Below, one piece after another: positions 1 to 12,300 of a DNA stretch of 64,000 nt. The notes beneath the pieces were generated by a model. It saw only the letters and a list, made by a program, of their open reading frames with translations. It was not told the origin of the DNA and did not search any database. This DNA is from Cylicocyclus nassatus (taxonomy: Eukaryota > Nematoda > Chromadorea > Rhabditida > Strongylidae). The position numbers and the translations under genes are program-made. The first letter of the stretch is position 1; each line of letters begins with the position of its first letter. The stretch spans positions 35,167,733 to 35,231,732 of the forward strand of contig CATQJL010000305.1 of the NCBI GenBank assembly GCA_958299035.1, written 5' to 3'.

Positions 1-1660
1 CACTCCTTCGTGAGCCTTGACACTCCTTCGTAGGCTTTGACACTCCTTCGTGAGCCTTGACACTCCTTCGTAGGCCTTGGCACTCCTTCGTAGGCCTTGG
101 CACTCCTTCGTGAGCCTTGACACTCCTTCGTGAGCCTTGACACTCCTTCGTGAGCCTTGACACTCCTTCGTAGGCTTTGACACTCCTTCGTGAGCCTTGA
201 CACTCCTTCGTAGGCCTTGGCACTCCTTCGTGAGCCTTGACACTCCTTCGTAGGCCTTGACACTCCTTCGTAGGCCTTGACACTCCTTCGTGAGCCTTGA
301 CACTCCTTCGTAGGCCTTGACACTCCTTCGTGAGCCTTGACACTCCTTCGTGAGCCTTGACACTCCTTCGTAGGCCTTGACACTCTTTCGTGAGCCTTGA
401 CACTCCTTCGTGAGCCTTGACACTCCTTCGTGAGCCTTGACACTCCTTCGTAGGCCTTGACACTCTTTCGTGAGCCTTGACACTCCTTCGTGAGCCTTGA
501 CACTCCTTCGTGAGCCTTGGCACTCCTTCGTAGGCCTTGGCACTCCTTCGTGAGCCTTGACACTCCTTCGTGAGCCTTGACACTCCTTCGTAGGTCTTGA
601 CACTCTTTCGAGAGCATTGGCACTCCTTCGTGAGCCTTGACACTCCTTCGTGAGCCTTGACACTCCTTCGTAGGCCTTGACACTTCTTCGTGAGCCTTGA
701 CACTCCTTCGTAGGCCTTGACACTCCTTCGTGAGCCTTGACACTCCTTCGTAGGCCTTGACTCTCCTTCGTAGGCCTTGACACTCCTTCGTGAGCCTTGA
801 CACTCCTTCGTGAGCCTTGACACTCCTTCGTAGGCCTTGACACTCCTTCGTGAGCCTTGATACTCCTTCGTAGGCCTTGACACTCCTTCGTGAGCCTTGA
901 CACTCCTTCGTAGGCCTTGACACTCCTTCGTGAGCCTTGACACTCCTTTGTGAGCCTTGACACTCCTTCGTGAGCCTTGACACTCCTTCGTAGGCCTTGA
1001 CACTCCTTCGTGAGCCTTGACACTCCTTTGTGAGCCTTGACACTCCTTCGTGAGCCTTGACACTCCTTCGCAGGCCTTGACACTCCTTCGTAGGCCTTGA
1101 CACTCCTTCGTGAGCCTTAACACTCCTTCATGAGCCTTGACACTCCTTCGTAGGCCTTGACACTCCTTCGTGAGCCTTGACACTCCTTCGTAGGCTTTGA
1201 CACTCCTTCGTGAGCCTTGACACTCCTTCGTGAGCCTTGACACTCCTTCGTAGGCCTTGACTCTCCTTCGTAGGCCTTGACACTCCTTCGTGAGCCTTGA
1301 CACTCCTTCGTGAGCCTTGACACTCCTTCGTAGGCCTTGACACTCCTTCGTGAGCCTTGACACTCCTTCGTGAGCCTTGACACTCCTTCGTAGGCCTTGA
1401 CACTCCTTCGTGAGCCTTGACACTCCTTCGTAGGCCTTGACACTCCTTCGTGAGCCTTGACACTCCTTCGTAGGCCTTGACACTCCTTCGTGAGCCTTGA
1501 CACTCCTTTGTGAGCCTTGACACTCCTTCGTGAGCCTTGACACTCCTTCGTAGGCCTTGACACTCCTTCGTGAGCCTTGACACTCCTTTGTGAGCCTTGA
1601 CACTCCTTCGTGAGCCTTGACACTCCTTCGCAGGCCTTGACACTCCTTCGTAGGCCTTGA
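1..1660. repeat. Segment duplicated at 8421-10080 (offset 8420)
   Basis: Diagnostic variants recur at a constant offset of 8420 bp: agagcattgg at 611 and 9031, cacttcttcg at 681 and 9101, tactccttcg at 861 and 9281, the ttaa marker at 1111 and 9531, ctctccttcg at 1261 and 9681, and caggcc at 1631 and 10051. The A/B order also agrees where I compared it. Similarity stops at about 1660/10080. The true left end may lie outside the window. Confidence 0.85.
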
Positions 1661-1720
1661 CACTCCTTCGTGAGCCTTAACACTCCTTCATGAGCCTTGA
1701 CACTCCTTCGTAGGCCTTGA

Positions 1721-2620
1721 CACTCCTTCGTGAGCCTTGACACTCCTTCGTAGGCTTTGACACTCCTTCGTGAGCCTTGACACTCCTTCGTAGGCCTTGG
1801 CACTCCTTCGTAGGCCTTGGCACTCCTTCGTGAGCCTTGACACTCCTTCGTGAGCCTTGACACTCCTTCGTGAGCCTTGACACTCCTTCGTGGGCTTTGA
1901 CACTCCTTCGTGAGCCTTGACACTCCTTCGTAGGCCTTGGCACTCCTTCGTGAGCCTTGACACTCCTTCGTAGGCCTTGACACTCCTTCGTAGGCCTTGA
2001 CACTCCTTCGTGAGCCTTGACACTCCTTCGTAGGCCTTGACACTCCTTCGTGAGCCTTGACACTCCTTCGTGAGCCTTGACACTCCTTCGTAGGCCTTGA
2101 CACTCTTTCGTGAGCCTTGACACTCCTTCGTGAGCCTTGACACTCCTTCGTGAGCCTTGACACTCCTTCGTAGGCCTTGACACTCTTTCGTGAGCCTTGA
2201 CACTCCTTCGTGAGCCTTGACACTCCTTCGTGAGCCTTGGCACTCCTTCGTAGGCCTTGGCACTCCTTCGTGAGCCTTGACACTCCTTCGTGAGCCTTGA
2301 CACTCCTTCGTAGGTCTTGACACTCTTTCGAGAGCATTGGCACTCCTTCGTGAGCCTTGACACTCCTTCGTGAGCCTTGACACTCCTTCGTAGGCCTTGA
2401 CACTCCTTCGTGAGCCTTGACACTCCTTCGTAGGCCTTGACACTCCTTCGTGAGCCTTGACACTCCTTCGTAGGCCTTGACTCTCCTTCGTAGGCCTTGA
2501 CACTCCTTCGTGAGCCTTGACACTCCTTCGTGAGCCTTGACACTCCTTCGTAGGCCTTGACACTCCTTCGTGAGCCTTGACACTCCTTCGTAGGCCTTGA
2601 CACTCCTTCGTGAGCCTTGA
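1721..2620. repeat. Segment duplicated at about 11801-12700 (offset 10080)
   Basis: The rare variant tgggctttga (1891 and 11971) and agagcattgg (2331 and 12411) keep an offset of 10080 bp, with matching A/B order around them. The offset changes by 40 bp (two monomers, present here and absent in the partner) near 2621, so the HOR copies also differ by whole-monomer gain or loss. Confidence 0.75.
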
Positions 2621-2810
2621 CACTCCTTCGTAGGCCTTGACACTCCTTCGTGAGCCTTGACACTCCTTTGTGAGCCTTGACACTCCTTCGTGAGCCTTGA
2701 CACTCCTTCGTAGGCCTTGACACTCCTTCGTGAGCCTTGACACTCCTTTGTGAGCCTTGACACTCCTTCGTGAGCCTTGACACTCCTTCGTAGGCCTTGA
2801 CACTCCTTCG

Positions 2811-4470
2811 TGAGCCTTAACACTCCTTCATGAGCCTTGACACTCCTTCGTAGGCCTTGACACTCCTTCGTGAGCCTTGACACTCCTTCGTAGGCTTTGA
2901 CACTCCTTCGTGAGCCTTGACACTCCTTCGCAGGCCTTGACACTCCTTCGTAGGCCTTGACACTCCTTCGTGAGCCTTAACACTCCTTCATGAGCCTTGA
3001 CACTCCTTCGTAGGCCTTGACACTCCTTCGTGAGCCTTGACACTCCTTCGTAGGCTTTGACACTCCTTCGTGAGCCTTGACACTCCTTCGTAGGCCTTGG
3101 CACTCCTTCGTAGGCCTTGGCACTCCTTCGTGAGCCTTGACACTCCTTCGTGAGCCTTGACACTCCTTCGTGAGCCTTGACACTCCTTCGTAGGGTTTGA
3201 CACTCCTTCGTGAGCCTTGACACTCCTTCGTAGGCCTTGACACTCCTTCGTGAGCCTTGACACTCCTTCGTAGGCCTTGACACTCCTTCGTGAGCCTTGA
3301 CACTCCTTCGTGAGCCTTGACACTCCTTCGTAGGCCTTGACACTCCTTCGTGAGCCTTGACACTCCTTCGTAGGCCTTGACACTCCTTCGTGAGCCTTGA
3401 CACTCCTTCGTAGGCCTTGACTCTCCTTCGTAGGCCTTGACACTCCTTCGTGAGCCTTGACACTCCTTCGTGAGCCTTGACACTCCTTCGTAGGCCTTGA
3501 CACTCCTTCGTGAGCCTTGACACTCCTTCGTAGGCCTTGACACTCCTTCGTGAGCCTTGACACTCCTTCGTAGGCCTTGACACTCCTTTGTGAGCCTTGA
3601 CACTCCTTCGTGAGCCTTGACACTCCTTCGTAGGCCTTGACACTCCTTCGTGAGCCTTGACACTCCTTTGTGAGCCTTGACACTCCTTCGTGAGCCTTGA
3701 CACTCCTTCGTAGGCCTTGACACTCCTTCGTGAGCCTTAACACTCCTTCATGAGCCTTGACACTCCTTCGTAGGCCTTGACACTCCTTCGTGAGCCTTGA
3801 CACTCCTTCGTAGGCTTTGACACTCCTTCGTGAGCCTTGACACTCCTTCGTAGACCTTGGCACTCCTTCGTAGGCCTTGGCACTCCTTCGTGAGCCTTGA
3901 CACTCCTTCGTGAGCCTTGGCACTCCTTCGTGAGCCTTGACACTCCTTCGTAGGCTTTGACACTCCTTCGTGAGCCTTGACACTCCTTCGTAGGCCTTGG
4001 CACTCCTTCGTGAGCCTTGACACTCCTTCGTGAGCCTTGACACTCCTTCGTAGGCCTTGACACTCCTTCGTGAGCCTTGACACTCCTTCGTAGGCCTTGA
4101 CACTCCTTCGTGAGCCTTGACACTCCTTCGTAGGCCTTGACTCTCCTTCGTAGGCCTTGACACTCCTTCGTGAGCCTTGACACTCCTTCGTGAGCCTTGA
4201 CACTCCTTCGTAGGCCTTGACACTCCTTCGTGAGCCTTGACACTCCTTCGTAGGCCTTGACACTCCTTCGTGAGCCTTGACACTCCTTCGTAGGCCTTGA
4301 CACTCCTTCGTGAGCCTTGACACTCCTTTGTGAGCCTTGACACTCCTTCGTGAGCCTTGACACTCCTTCGTAGGCCTTGACACTCCTTCGTGAGCCTTGA
4401 CACTCCTTTGTGAGCCTTGACACTCCTTCGTGAGCCTTGACACTCCTTCGTAGGCCTTGACACTCCTTCG
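2811..4470. repeat. 1.66-kb higher-order repeat, copy 1
   Basis: The stop-generating marker (ttaa plus tcatga) divides this unit into sub-blocks of 160, 760 and 740 bp. The private variant tagggtttga lies 220 bp after the second marker (3191), and caggcc lies at 2931. The same layout recurs in the next unit and again at 6531. This copy is 83 monomers long, one fewer than the other two. Confidence 0.85.
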
Positions 4471-6150
4471 TGAGCCTTAACACTCCTTCATGAGCCTTGA
4501 CACTCCTTCGTAGGCCTTGACACTCCTTCGTGAGCCTTGACACTCCTTCGTAGGCTTTGACACTCCTTCGTGAGCCTTGACACTCCTTCGCAGGCCTTGA
4601 CACTCCTTCGTAGGCCTTGACACTCCTTCGTGAGCCTTAACACTCCTTCATGAGCCTTGACACTCCTTCGTAGGCCTTGACACTCCTTCGTGAGCCTTGA
4701 CACTCCTTCGTAGGCTTTGACACTCCTTCGTGAGCCTTGACACTCCTTCGTAGGCCTTGGCACTCCTTCGTAGGCCTTGGCACTCCTTCGTGAGCCTTGA
4801 CACTCCTTCGTGAGCCTTGACACTCCTTCGTGAGCCTTGACACTCCTTCGTAGGGTTTGACACTCCTTCGTGAGCCTTGACACTCCTTCGTAGGCCTTGA
4901 CACTCCTTCGTGAGCCTTGACACTCCTTCGTAGGCCTTGACACTCCTTCGTGAGCCTTGACACTCCTTCGTGAGCCTTGACACTCCTTCGTAGGCCTTGA
5001 CACTCCTTCGTGAGCCTTGACACTCCTTCGTAGGCCTTGACACTCCTTCGTGAGCCTTGACACTCCTTCGTAGGCCTTGACTCTCCTTCGTAGGCCTTGA
5101 CACTCCTTCGTGAGCCTTGACACTCCTTCGTGAGCCTTGACACTCCTTCGTAGGCCTTGACACTCCTTCGTGAGCCTTGACACTCCTTCGTAGGCCTTGA
5201 CACTCCTTCGTGAGCCTTGACACTCCTTCGTAGGCCTTGACACTCCTTCGTGAGCCTTGACACTCCTTTGTGAGCCTTGACACTCCTTCGTGAGCCTTGA
5301 CACTCCTTCGTAGGCCTTGACACTCCTTCGTGAGCCTTGACACTCCTTTGTGAGCCTTGACACTCCTTCGTGAGCCTTGACACTCCTTCGTAGGCCTTGA
5401 CACTCCTTCGTGAGCCTTAACACTCCTTCATGAGCCTTGACACTCCTTCGTAGGCCTTGACACTCCTTCGTGAGCCTTGACACTCCTTCGTAGGCTTTGA
5501 CACTCCTTCGTGAGCCTTGACACTCCTTCGTAGGCCTTGGCACTCCTTCGTAGGCCTTGGCACTCCTTCGTGAGCCTTGACACTCCTTCGTGAGCCTTGG
5601 CACTCCTTCGTGAGCCTTGACACTCCTTCGTAGGCTTTGACACTCCTTCGTGAGCCTTGACACTCCTTCGTAGGCCTTGGCACTCCTTCGTGAGCCTTGA
5701 CACTCCTTCGTGAGCCTTGACACTCCTTCGTAGGCCTTGACACTCCTTCGTGAGCCTTGACACTCCTTCGTAGGCCTTGACACTCCTTCGTGAGCCTTGA
5801 CACTCCTTCGTAGGCCTTGACTCTCCTTCGTAGGCCTTGACACTCCTTCGTGAGCCTTGACACTCCTTCGTGAGCCTTGACACTCCTTCGTAGGCCTTGA
5901 CACTCCTTCGTGAGCCTTGACACTCCTTCGTAGGCCTTGACACTCCTTCGTGAGCCTTGACACTCCTTCGTAGGCCTTGACACTCCTTCGTGAGCCTTGA
6001 CACTCCTTCGTAGGCCTTGACACTCCTTCGTGAGCCTTGACACTCCTTCGTGAGCCTTGACACTCCTTCGTGAGCCTTGACACTCCTTTGTGAGCCTTGA
6101 CACTCCTTCGTGAGCCTTGACACTCCTTCGTAGGCCTTGACACTCCTTCG
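4471..6150. repeat. 1.68-kb higher-order repeat, copy 2
   Basis: Sub-blocks of 160, 780 and 740 bp between markers at 4471, 4631, 5411 and 6151. The anchors tagggtttga (4851) and caggcc (4591) hold the same positions relative to the markers as in copies 1 and 3. 84 monomers. Confidence 0.85.
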
Positions 6151-6530
6151 TGAGCCTTAACACTCCTTCATGAGCCTTGACACTCCTTCGTAGGCCTTGA
6201 CACTCCTTCGTGAGCCTTGACACTCCTTCGTAGGCTTTGACACTCCTTCGTGAGCCTTGACACTCCTTCGTGAGCCTTGACACTCCTTTGTGAGCCTTGA
6301 CACTCCTTCGTGAGCCTTGACACTCCTTCGTAGGCCTTGACACTCCTTCGTGAGCCTTAACACTCCTTCGTGAGCCTTGACACTCCTTTGTGAGCCTTGA
6401 CACTCCTTCGTGAGCCTTGACACTCCTTCGTAGGCCTTGACACTCCTTCGTGAGCCTTGACACTCCTTTGTGAGCCTTGACACTCCTTCGTGAGCCTTGA
6501 CACTCCTTCGTAGGCCTTGACACTCCTTCG
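6151..6530. repeat. 380-bp insertion of extra monomers between HOR copies
   Basis: 19 extra monomers interrupt the otherwise regular succession of 1.66-1.68-kb units. It contains an incomplete marker at 6351, where ttaa is followed by ccttcg instead of ccttca. This may be a precursor, or a gene-converted derivative, of the full marker. Confidence 0.75.
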
Positions 6531-8210
6531 TGAGCCTTAACACTCCTTCATGAGCCTTGACACTCCTTCGTAGGCCTTGACACTCCTTCGTGAGCCTTGA
6601 CACTCCTTCGTAGGCTTTGACACTCCTTCGTGAGCCTTGACACTCCTTCGCAGGCCTTGACACTCCTTCGTAGGCCTTGACACTCCTTCGTGAGCCTTAA
6701 CACTCCTTCATGAGCCTTGACACTCCTTCGTAGGCCTTGACACTCCTTCGTGAGCCTTGACACTCCTTCGTAGGCTTTGACACTCCTTCGTGAGCCTTGA
6801 CACTCCTTCGTAGGCCTTGGCACTCCTTCGTAGGCCTTGGCACTCCTTCGTGAGCCTTGACACTCCTTCGTGAGCCTTGACACTCCTTCGTGAGCCTTGA
6901 CACTCCTTCGTAGGGTTTGACACTCCTTCGTGAGCCTTGACACTCCTTCGTAGGCCTTGACACTCCTTCGTGAGCCTTGACACTCCTTCGTAGGCCTTGA
7001 CACTCCTTCGTGAGCCTTGACACTCCTTCGTGAGCCTTGACACTCCTTCGTAGGCCTTGACACTCCTTCGTGAGCCTTGACACTCCTTCGTAGGCCTTGA
7101 CACTCCTTCGTGAGCCTTGACACTCCTTCGTAGGCCTTGACTCTCCTTCGTAGGCCTTGACACTCCTTCGTGAGCCTTGACACTCCTTCGTGAGCCTTGA
7201 CACTCCTTCGTAGGCCTTGACACTCCTTCGTGAGCCTTGACACTCCTTTGTGAGCCTTGACACTCCTTCGTGAGCCTTGACACTCCTTCGTAGGCCTTGA
7301 CACTCCTTCGTGAGCCTTGACACTCCTTTGTGAGCCTTGACACTCCTTCGTGAGCCTTGACACTCCTTCGTAGGCCTTGACACTCCTTCGTGAGCCTTGA
7401 CACTCCTTTGTGAGCCTTGACACTCCTTCGTGAGCCTTGACACTCCTTCGTAGGCCTTGACACTCCTTCGTGAGCCTTAACACTCCTTCATGAGCCTTGA
7501 CACTCCTTCGTAGGCCTTGACACTCCTTCGTGAGCCTTGACACTCCTTCGTAGGCTTTGACACTCCTTCGTGAGCCTTGACACTCCTTCGTAGGCCTTGG
7601 CACTCCTTCGTAGGCCTTGGCACTCCTTCGTGAGCCTTGACACTCCTTCGTGAGCCTTGGCACTCCTTCGTGAGCCTTGACACTCCTTCGTAGGCTTTGA
7701 CACTCCTTCGTGAGCCTTGACACTCCTTCGTAGGCCTTGGCACTCCTTCGTGAGCCTTGACACTCCTTCGTGAGCCTTGACACTCCTTCGTAGGCCTTGA
7801 CACTCCTTCGTGAGCCTTGACACTCCTTCGTAGGCCTTGACACTCCTTCGTGAGCCTTGACACTCCTTCGTAGGCCTTGACTCTCCTTCGTAGGCCTTGA
7901 CACTCCTTCGTGAGCCTTGACACTCCTTCGTGAGCCTTGACACTCCTTCGTAGGCCTTGACACTCCTTCGTGAGCCTTGACACTCCTTCGTAGGCCTTGA
8001 CACTCCTTCGTGAGCCTTGACACTCCTTCGTAGGCCTTGACACTCCTTCGTGAGCCTTGACACTCCTTTGTGAGCCTTGACACTCCTTCGTGAGCCTTGA
8101 CACTCCTTCGTAGGCCTTGACACTCCTTCGTGAGCCTTGACACTCCTTTGTGAGCCTTGACACTCCTTCGTGAGCCTTGACACTCCTTCGTAGGCCTTGA
8201 CACTCCTTCG
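6531..8210. repeat. 1.68-kb higher-order repeat, copy 3
   Basis: Markers at 6531, 6691, 7471 and 8211 give sub-blocks of 160, 780 and 740 bp. tagggtttga is at 6911 (220 bp after the second marker) and caggcc at 6651. 84 monomers, as in copy 2. Confidence 0.85.
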
Positions 8211-8420
8211 TGAGCCTTAACACTCCTTCATGAGCCTTGACACTCCTTCGTAGGCCTTGACACTCCTTCGTGAGCCTTGACACTCCTTCGTAGGCTTTGA
8301 CACTCCTTCGTGAGCCTTGACACTCCTTCGCAGGCCTTGACACTCCTTCGTAGGCCTTGACACTCCTTCGTGAGCCTTAACACTCCTTCATGAGCCTTGA
8401 CACTCCTTCGTAGGCCTTGA

Positions 8421-10080
8421 CACTCCTTCGTGAGCCTTGACACTCCTTCGTAGGCTTTGACACTCCTTCGTGAGCCTTGACACTCCTTCGTAGGCCTTGG
8501 CACTCCTTCGTAGGCCTTGGCACTCCTTCGTGAGCCTTGACACTCCTTCGTGAGCCTTGACACTCCTTCGTGAGCCTTGACACTCCTTCGTAGGCTTTGA
8601 CACTCCTTCGTGAGCCTTGACACTCCTTCGTAGGCCTTGGCACTCCTTCGTGAGCCTTGACACTCCTTCGTAGGCCTTGACACTCCTTCGTAGGCCTTGA
8701 CACTCCTTCGTGAGCCTTGACACTCCTTCGTAGGCCTTGACACTCCTTCGTGAGCCTTGACACTCCTTCGTGAGCCTTGACACTCCTTCGTAGGCCTTGA
8801 CACTCTTTCGTGAGCCTTGACACTCCTTCGTGAGCCTTGACACTCCTTCGTGAGCCTTGACACTCCTTCGTAGGCCTTGACACTCTTTCGTGAGCCTTGA
8901 CACTCCTTCGTGAGCCTTGACACTCCTTCGTGAGCCTTGGCACTCCTTCGTAGGCCTTGGCACTCCTTCGTGAGCCTTGACACTCCTTCGTGAGCCTTGA
9001 CACTCCTTCGTAGGTCTTGACACTCTTTCGAGAGCATTGGCACTCCTTCGTGAGCCTTGACACTCCTTCGTGAGCCTTGACACTCCTTCGTAGGCCTTGA
9101 CACTTCTTCGTGAGCCTTGACACTCCTTCGTAGGCCTTGACACTCCTTCGTGAGCCTTGACACTCCTTCGTAGGCCTTGACTCTCCTTCGTAGGCCTTGA
9201 CACTCCTTCGTGAGCCTTGACACTCCTTCGTGAGCCTTGACACTCCTTCGTAGGCCTTGACACTCCTTCGTGAGCCTTGATACTCCTTCGTAGGCCTTGA
9301 CACTCCTTCGTGAGCCTTGACACTCCTTCGTAGGCCTTGACACTCCTTCGTGAGCCTTGACACTCCTTTGTGAGCCTTGACACTCCTTCGTGAGCCTTGA
9401 CACTCCTTCGTAGGCCTTGACACTCCTTCGTGAGCCTTGACACTCCTTTGTGAGCCTTGACACTCCTTCGTGAGCCTTGACACTCCTTCGCAGGCCTTGA
9501 CACTCCTTCGTAGGCCTTGACACTCCTTCGTGAGCCTTAACACTCCTTCATGAGCCTTGACACTCCTTCGTAGGCCTTGACACTCCTTCGTGAGCCTTTA
9601 CACTCCTTCGTAGGCTTTGACACTCCTTCGTGAGCCTTGACACTCCTTCGTGAGCCTTGACACTCCTTCGTAGGCCTTGACTCTCCTTCGTAGGCCTTGA
9701 CACTCCTTCGTGAGCCTTGACACTCCTTCGTGAGCCTTGACACTCCTTCGTAGGCCTTGACACTCCTTCGTGAGCCTTGACACTCCTTCGTGAGCCTTGA
9801 CACTCCTTCGTAGGCCTTGACACTCCTTCGTGAGCCTTGACACTCCTTCGTAGGCCTTGACACTCCTTCGTGAGCCTTGACACTCCTTCGTAGGCCTTGA
9901 CACTCCTTCGTGAGCCTTGACACTCCTTTGTGAGCCTTGACACTCCTTCGTGAGCCTTGACACTCCTTCGTAGGCCTTGACACTCCTTCGTGAGCCTTGA
10001 CACTCCTTTGTGAGCCTTGACACTCCTTCGTGAGCCTTGACACTCCTTCGCAGGCCTTGACACTCCTTCGTAGGCCTTGG
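8421..10080. repeat. Second copy of the 1-1660 segment
   Basis: Copy at offset 8420 of the first 1.66 kb of the window. I saw one clear difference: the monomer at 9581 ends ttta where its partner at 1161 ends ttga. Its right part also belongs to the 1660-bp tandem duplication at 9081-12300, so this stretch was copied more than once. Confidence 0.85.
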
Positions 10081-10640
10081 CACTCCTTCGTAGGCTTTGA
10101 CACTCCTTCGTGAGCCTTGACACTCCTTCGTAGGCCTTGACACTCCTTCGTGAGCCTTGACACTCCTTCGTAGGCTTTGACACTCCTTCGTGAGCCTTGA
10201 CACTCCTTCGTAGGCCTTGGCACTCCTTCGTAGGCCTTGGCACTCCTTCGTGAGCCTTGACACTCCTTCGTGAGCCTTGACACTCCTTCGTGAGCCTTGA
10301 CACTCCTTCGTGGGCTTTGACACTCCTTCGTGAGCCTTGACACTCCTTCGTAGGCCTTGGCACTCCTTCGTGAGCCTTGACACTCCTTCGTAGGCCTTGA
10401 CACTCCTTCGTAGGCCTTGACACTCCTTCGTGAGCCTTGACACTCCTTCGTAGGCCTTGACACTCCTTCGTGAGCCTTGACACTCCTTCGTGAGCCTTGA
10501 CACTCCTTCGTAGGCCTTGACACTCTTTCGTGAGCCTTGACACTCCTTCGTGAGCCTTGACACTCCTTCGTGAGCCTTGACACTCCTTCGTAGGCCTTGA
10601 CACTCTTTCGTGAGCCTTGACACTCCTTCGTGAGCCTTGA
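9081..10640. repeat. 1660-bp-offset duplication, left copy
   Basis: Shared anchors at offset 1660: cacttcttcg 9101/10761, ctctccttcg 9181/10841 and 9681/11341, tactccttcg 9281/10941, markers 9531/11191, caggcc 10051/11711, tgggctttga 10311/11971 and cactctttcg 10521/12181. I saw two base differences (monomers at 9581 and 10061). The order diverges left of about 9081 and right of about 10640. Confidence 0.85.
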
Positions 10641-10740
10641 CACTCCTTCGTGAGCCTTGACACTCCTTCGTAGGCCTTGACACTCTTTCGTGAGCCTTGA
10701 CACTCCTTCGTGAGCCTTGACACTCCTTCGTGAGCCTTGG

Positions 10741-12300
10741 CACTCCTTCGTAGGCCTTGACACTTCTTCGTGAGCCTTGACACTCCTTCGTAGGCCTTGA
10801 CACTCCTTCGTGAGCCTTGACACTCCTTCGTAGGCCTTGACTCTCCTTCGTAGGCCTTGACACTCCTTCGTGAGCCTTGACACTCCTTCGTGAGCCTTGA
10901 CACTCCTTCGTAGGCCTTGACACTCCTTCGTGAGCCTTGATACTCCTTCGTAGGCCTTGACACTCCTTCGTGAGCCTTGACACTCCTTCGTAGGCCTTGA
11001 CACTCCTTCGTGAGCCTTGACACTCCTTTGTGAGCCTTGACACTCCTTCGTGAGCCTTGACACTCCTTCGTAGGCCTTGACACTCCTTCGTGAGCCTTGA
11101 CACTCCTTTGTGAGCCTTGACACTCCTTCGTGAGCCTTGACACTCCTTCGCAGGCCTTGACACTCCTTCGTAGGCCTTGACACTCCTTCGTGAGCCTTAA
11201 CACTCCTTCATGAGCCTTGACACTCCTTCGTAGGCCTTGACACTCCTTCGTGAGCCTTGACACTCCTTCGTAGGCTTTGACACTCCTTCGTGAGCCTTGA
11301 CACTCCTTCGTGAGCCTTGACACTCCTTCGTAGGCCTTGACTCTCCTTCGTAGGCCTTGACACTCCTTCGTGAGCCTTGACACTCCTTCGTGAGCCTTGA
11401 CACTCCTTCGTAGGCCTTGACACTCCTTCGTGAGCCTTGACACTCCTTCGTGAGCCTTGACACTCCTTCGTAGGCCTTGACACTCCTTCGTGAGCCTTGA
11501 CACTCCTTCGTAGGCCTTGACACTCCTTCGTGAGCCTTGACACTCCTTCGTAGGCCTTGACACTCCTTCGTGAGCCTTGACACTCCTTTGTGAGCCTTGA
11601 CACTCCTTCGTGAGCCTTGACACTCCTTCGTAGGCCTTGACACTCCTTCGTGAGCCTTGACACTCCTTTGTGAGCCTTGACACTCCTTCGTGAGCCTTGA
11701 CACTCCTTCGCAGGCCTTGACACTCCTTCGTAGGCCTTGACACTCCTTCGTAGGCTTTGACACTCCTTCGTGAGCCTTGACACTCCTTCGTAGGCCTTGA
11801 CACTCCTTCGTGAGCCTTGACACTCCTTCGTAGGCTTTGACACTCCTTCGTGAGCCTTGACACTCCTTCGTAGGCCTTGGCACTCCTTCGTAGGCCTTGG
11901 CACTCCTTCGTGAGCCTTGACACTCCTTCGTGAGCCTTGACACTCCTTCGTGAGCCTTGACACTCCTTCGTGGGCTTTGACACTCCTTCGTGAGCCTTGA
12001 CACTCCTTCGTAGGCCTTGGCACTCCTTCGTGAGCCTTGACACTCCTTCGTAGGCCTTGACACTCCTTCGTAGGCCTTGACACTCCTTCGTGAGCCTTGA
12101 CACTCCTTCGTAGGCCTTGACACTCCTTCGTGAGCCTTGACACTCCTTCGTGAGCCTTGACACTCCTTCGTAGGCCTTGACACTCTTTCGTGAGCCTTGA
12201 CACTCCTTCGTGAGCCTTGACACTCCTTCGTGAGCCTTGACACTCCTTCGTAGGCCTTGACACTCTTTCGTGAGCCTTGACACTCCTTCGTGAGCCTTGA
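10741..12300. repeat. 1660-bp-offset duplication, right copy
   Basis: Partner of 9081-10640 with the same anchors. The two copies are separated by about 100 bp with a different monomer order, so the event was a 1660-bp (83-monomer) shift followed by local change. Confidence 0.85.

Noticed and set aside
3191..6930. Plant-type telomere word in tagggtttga variants (3191, 4851, 6911)
   Set aside because: It is a single substitution in isolated monomers that descend from one copy. There is no tandem TTTAGGG or TTAGGG run anywhere in the window.
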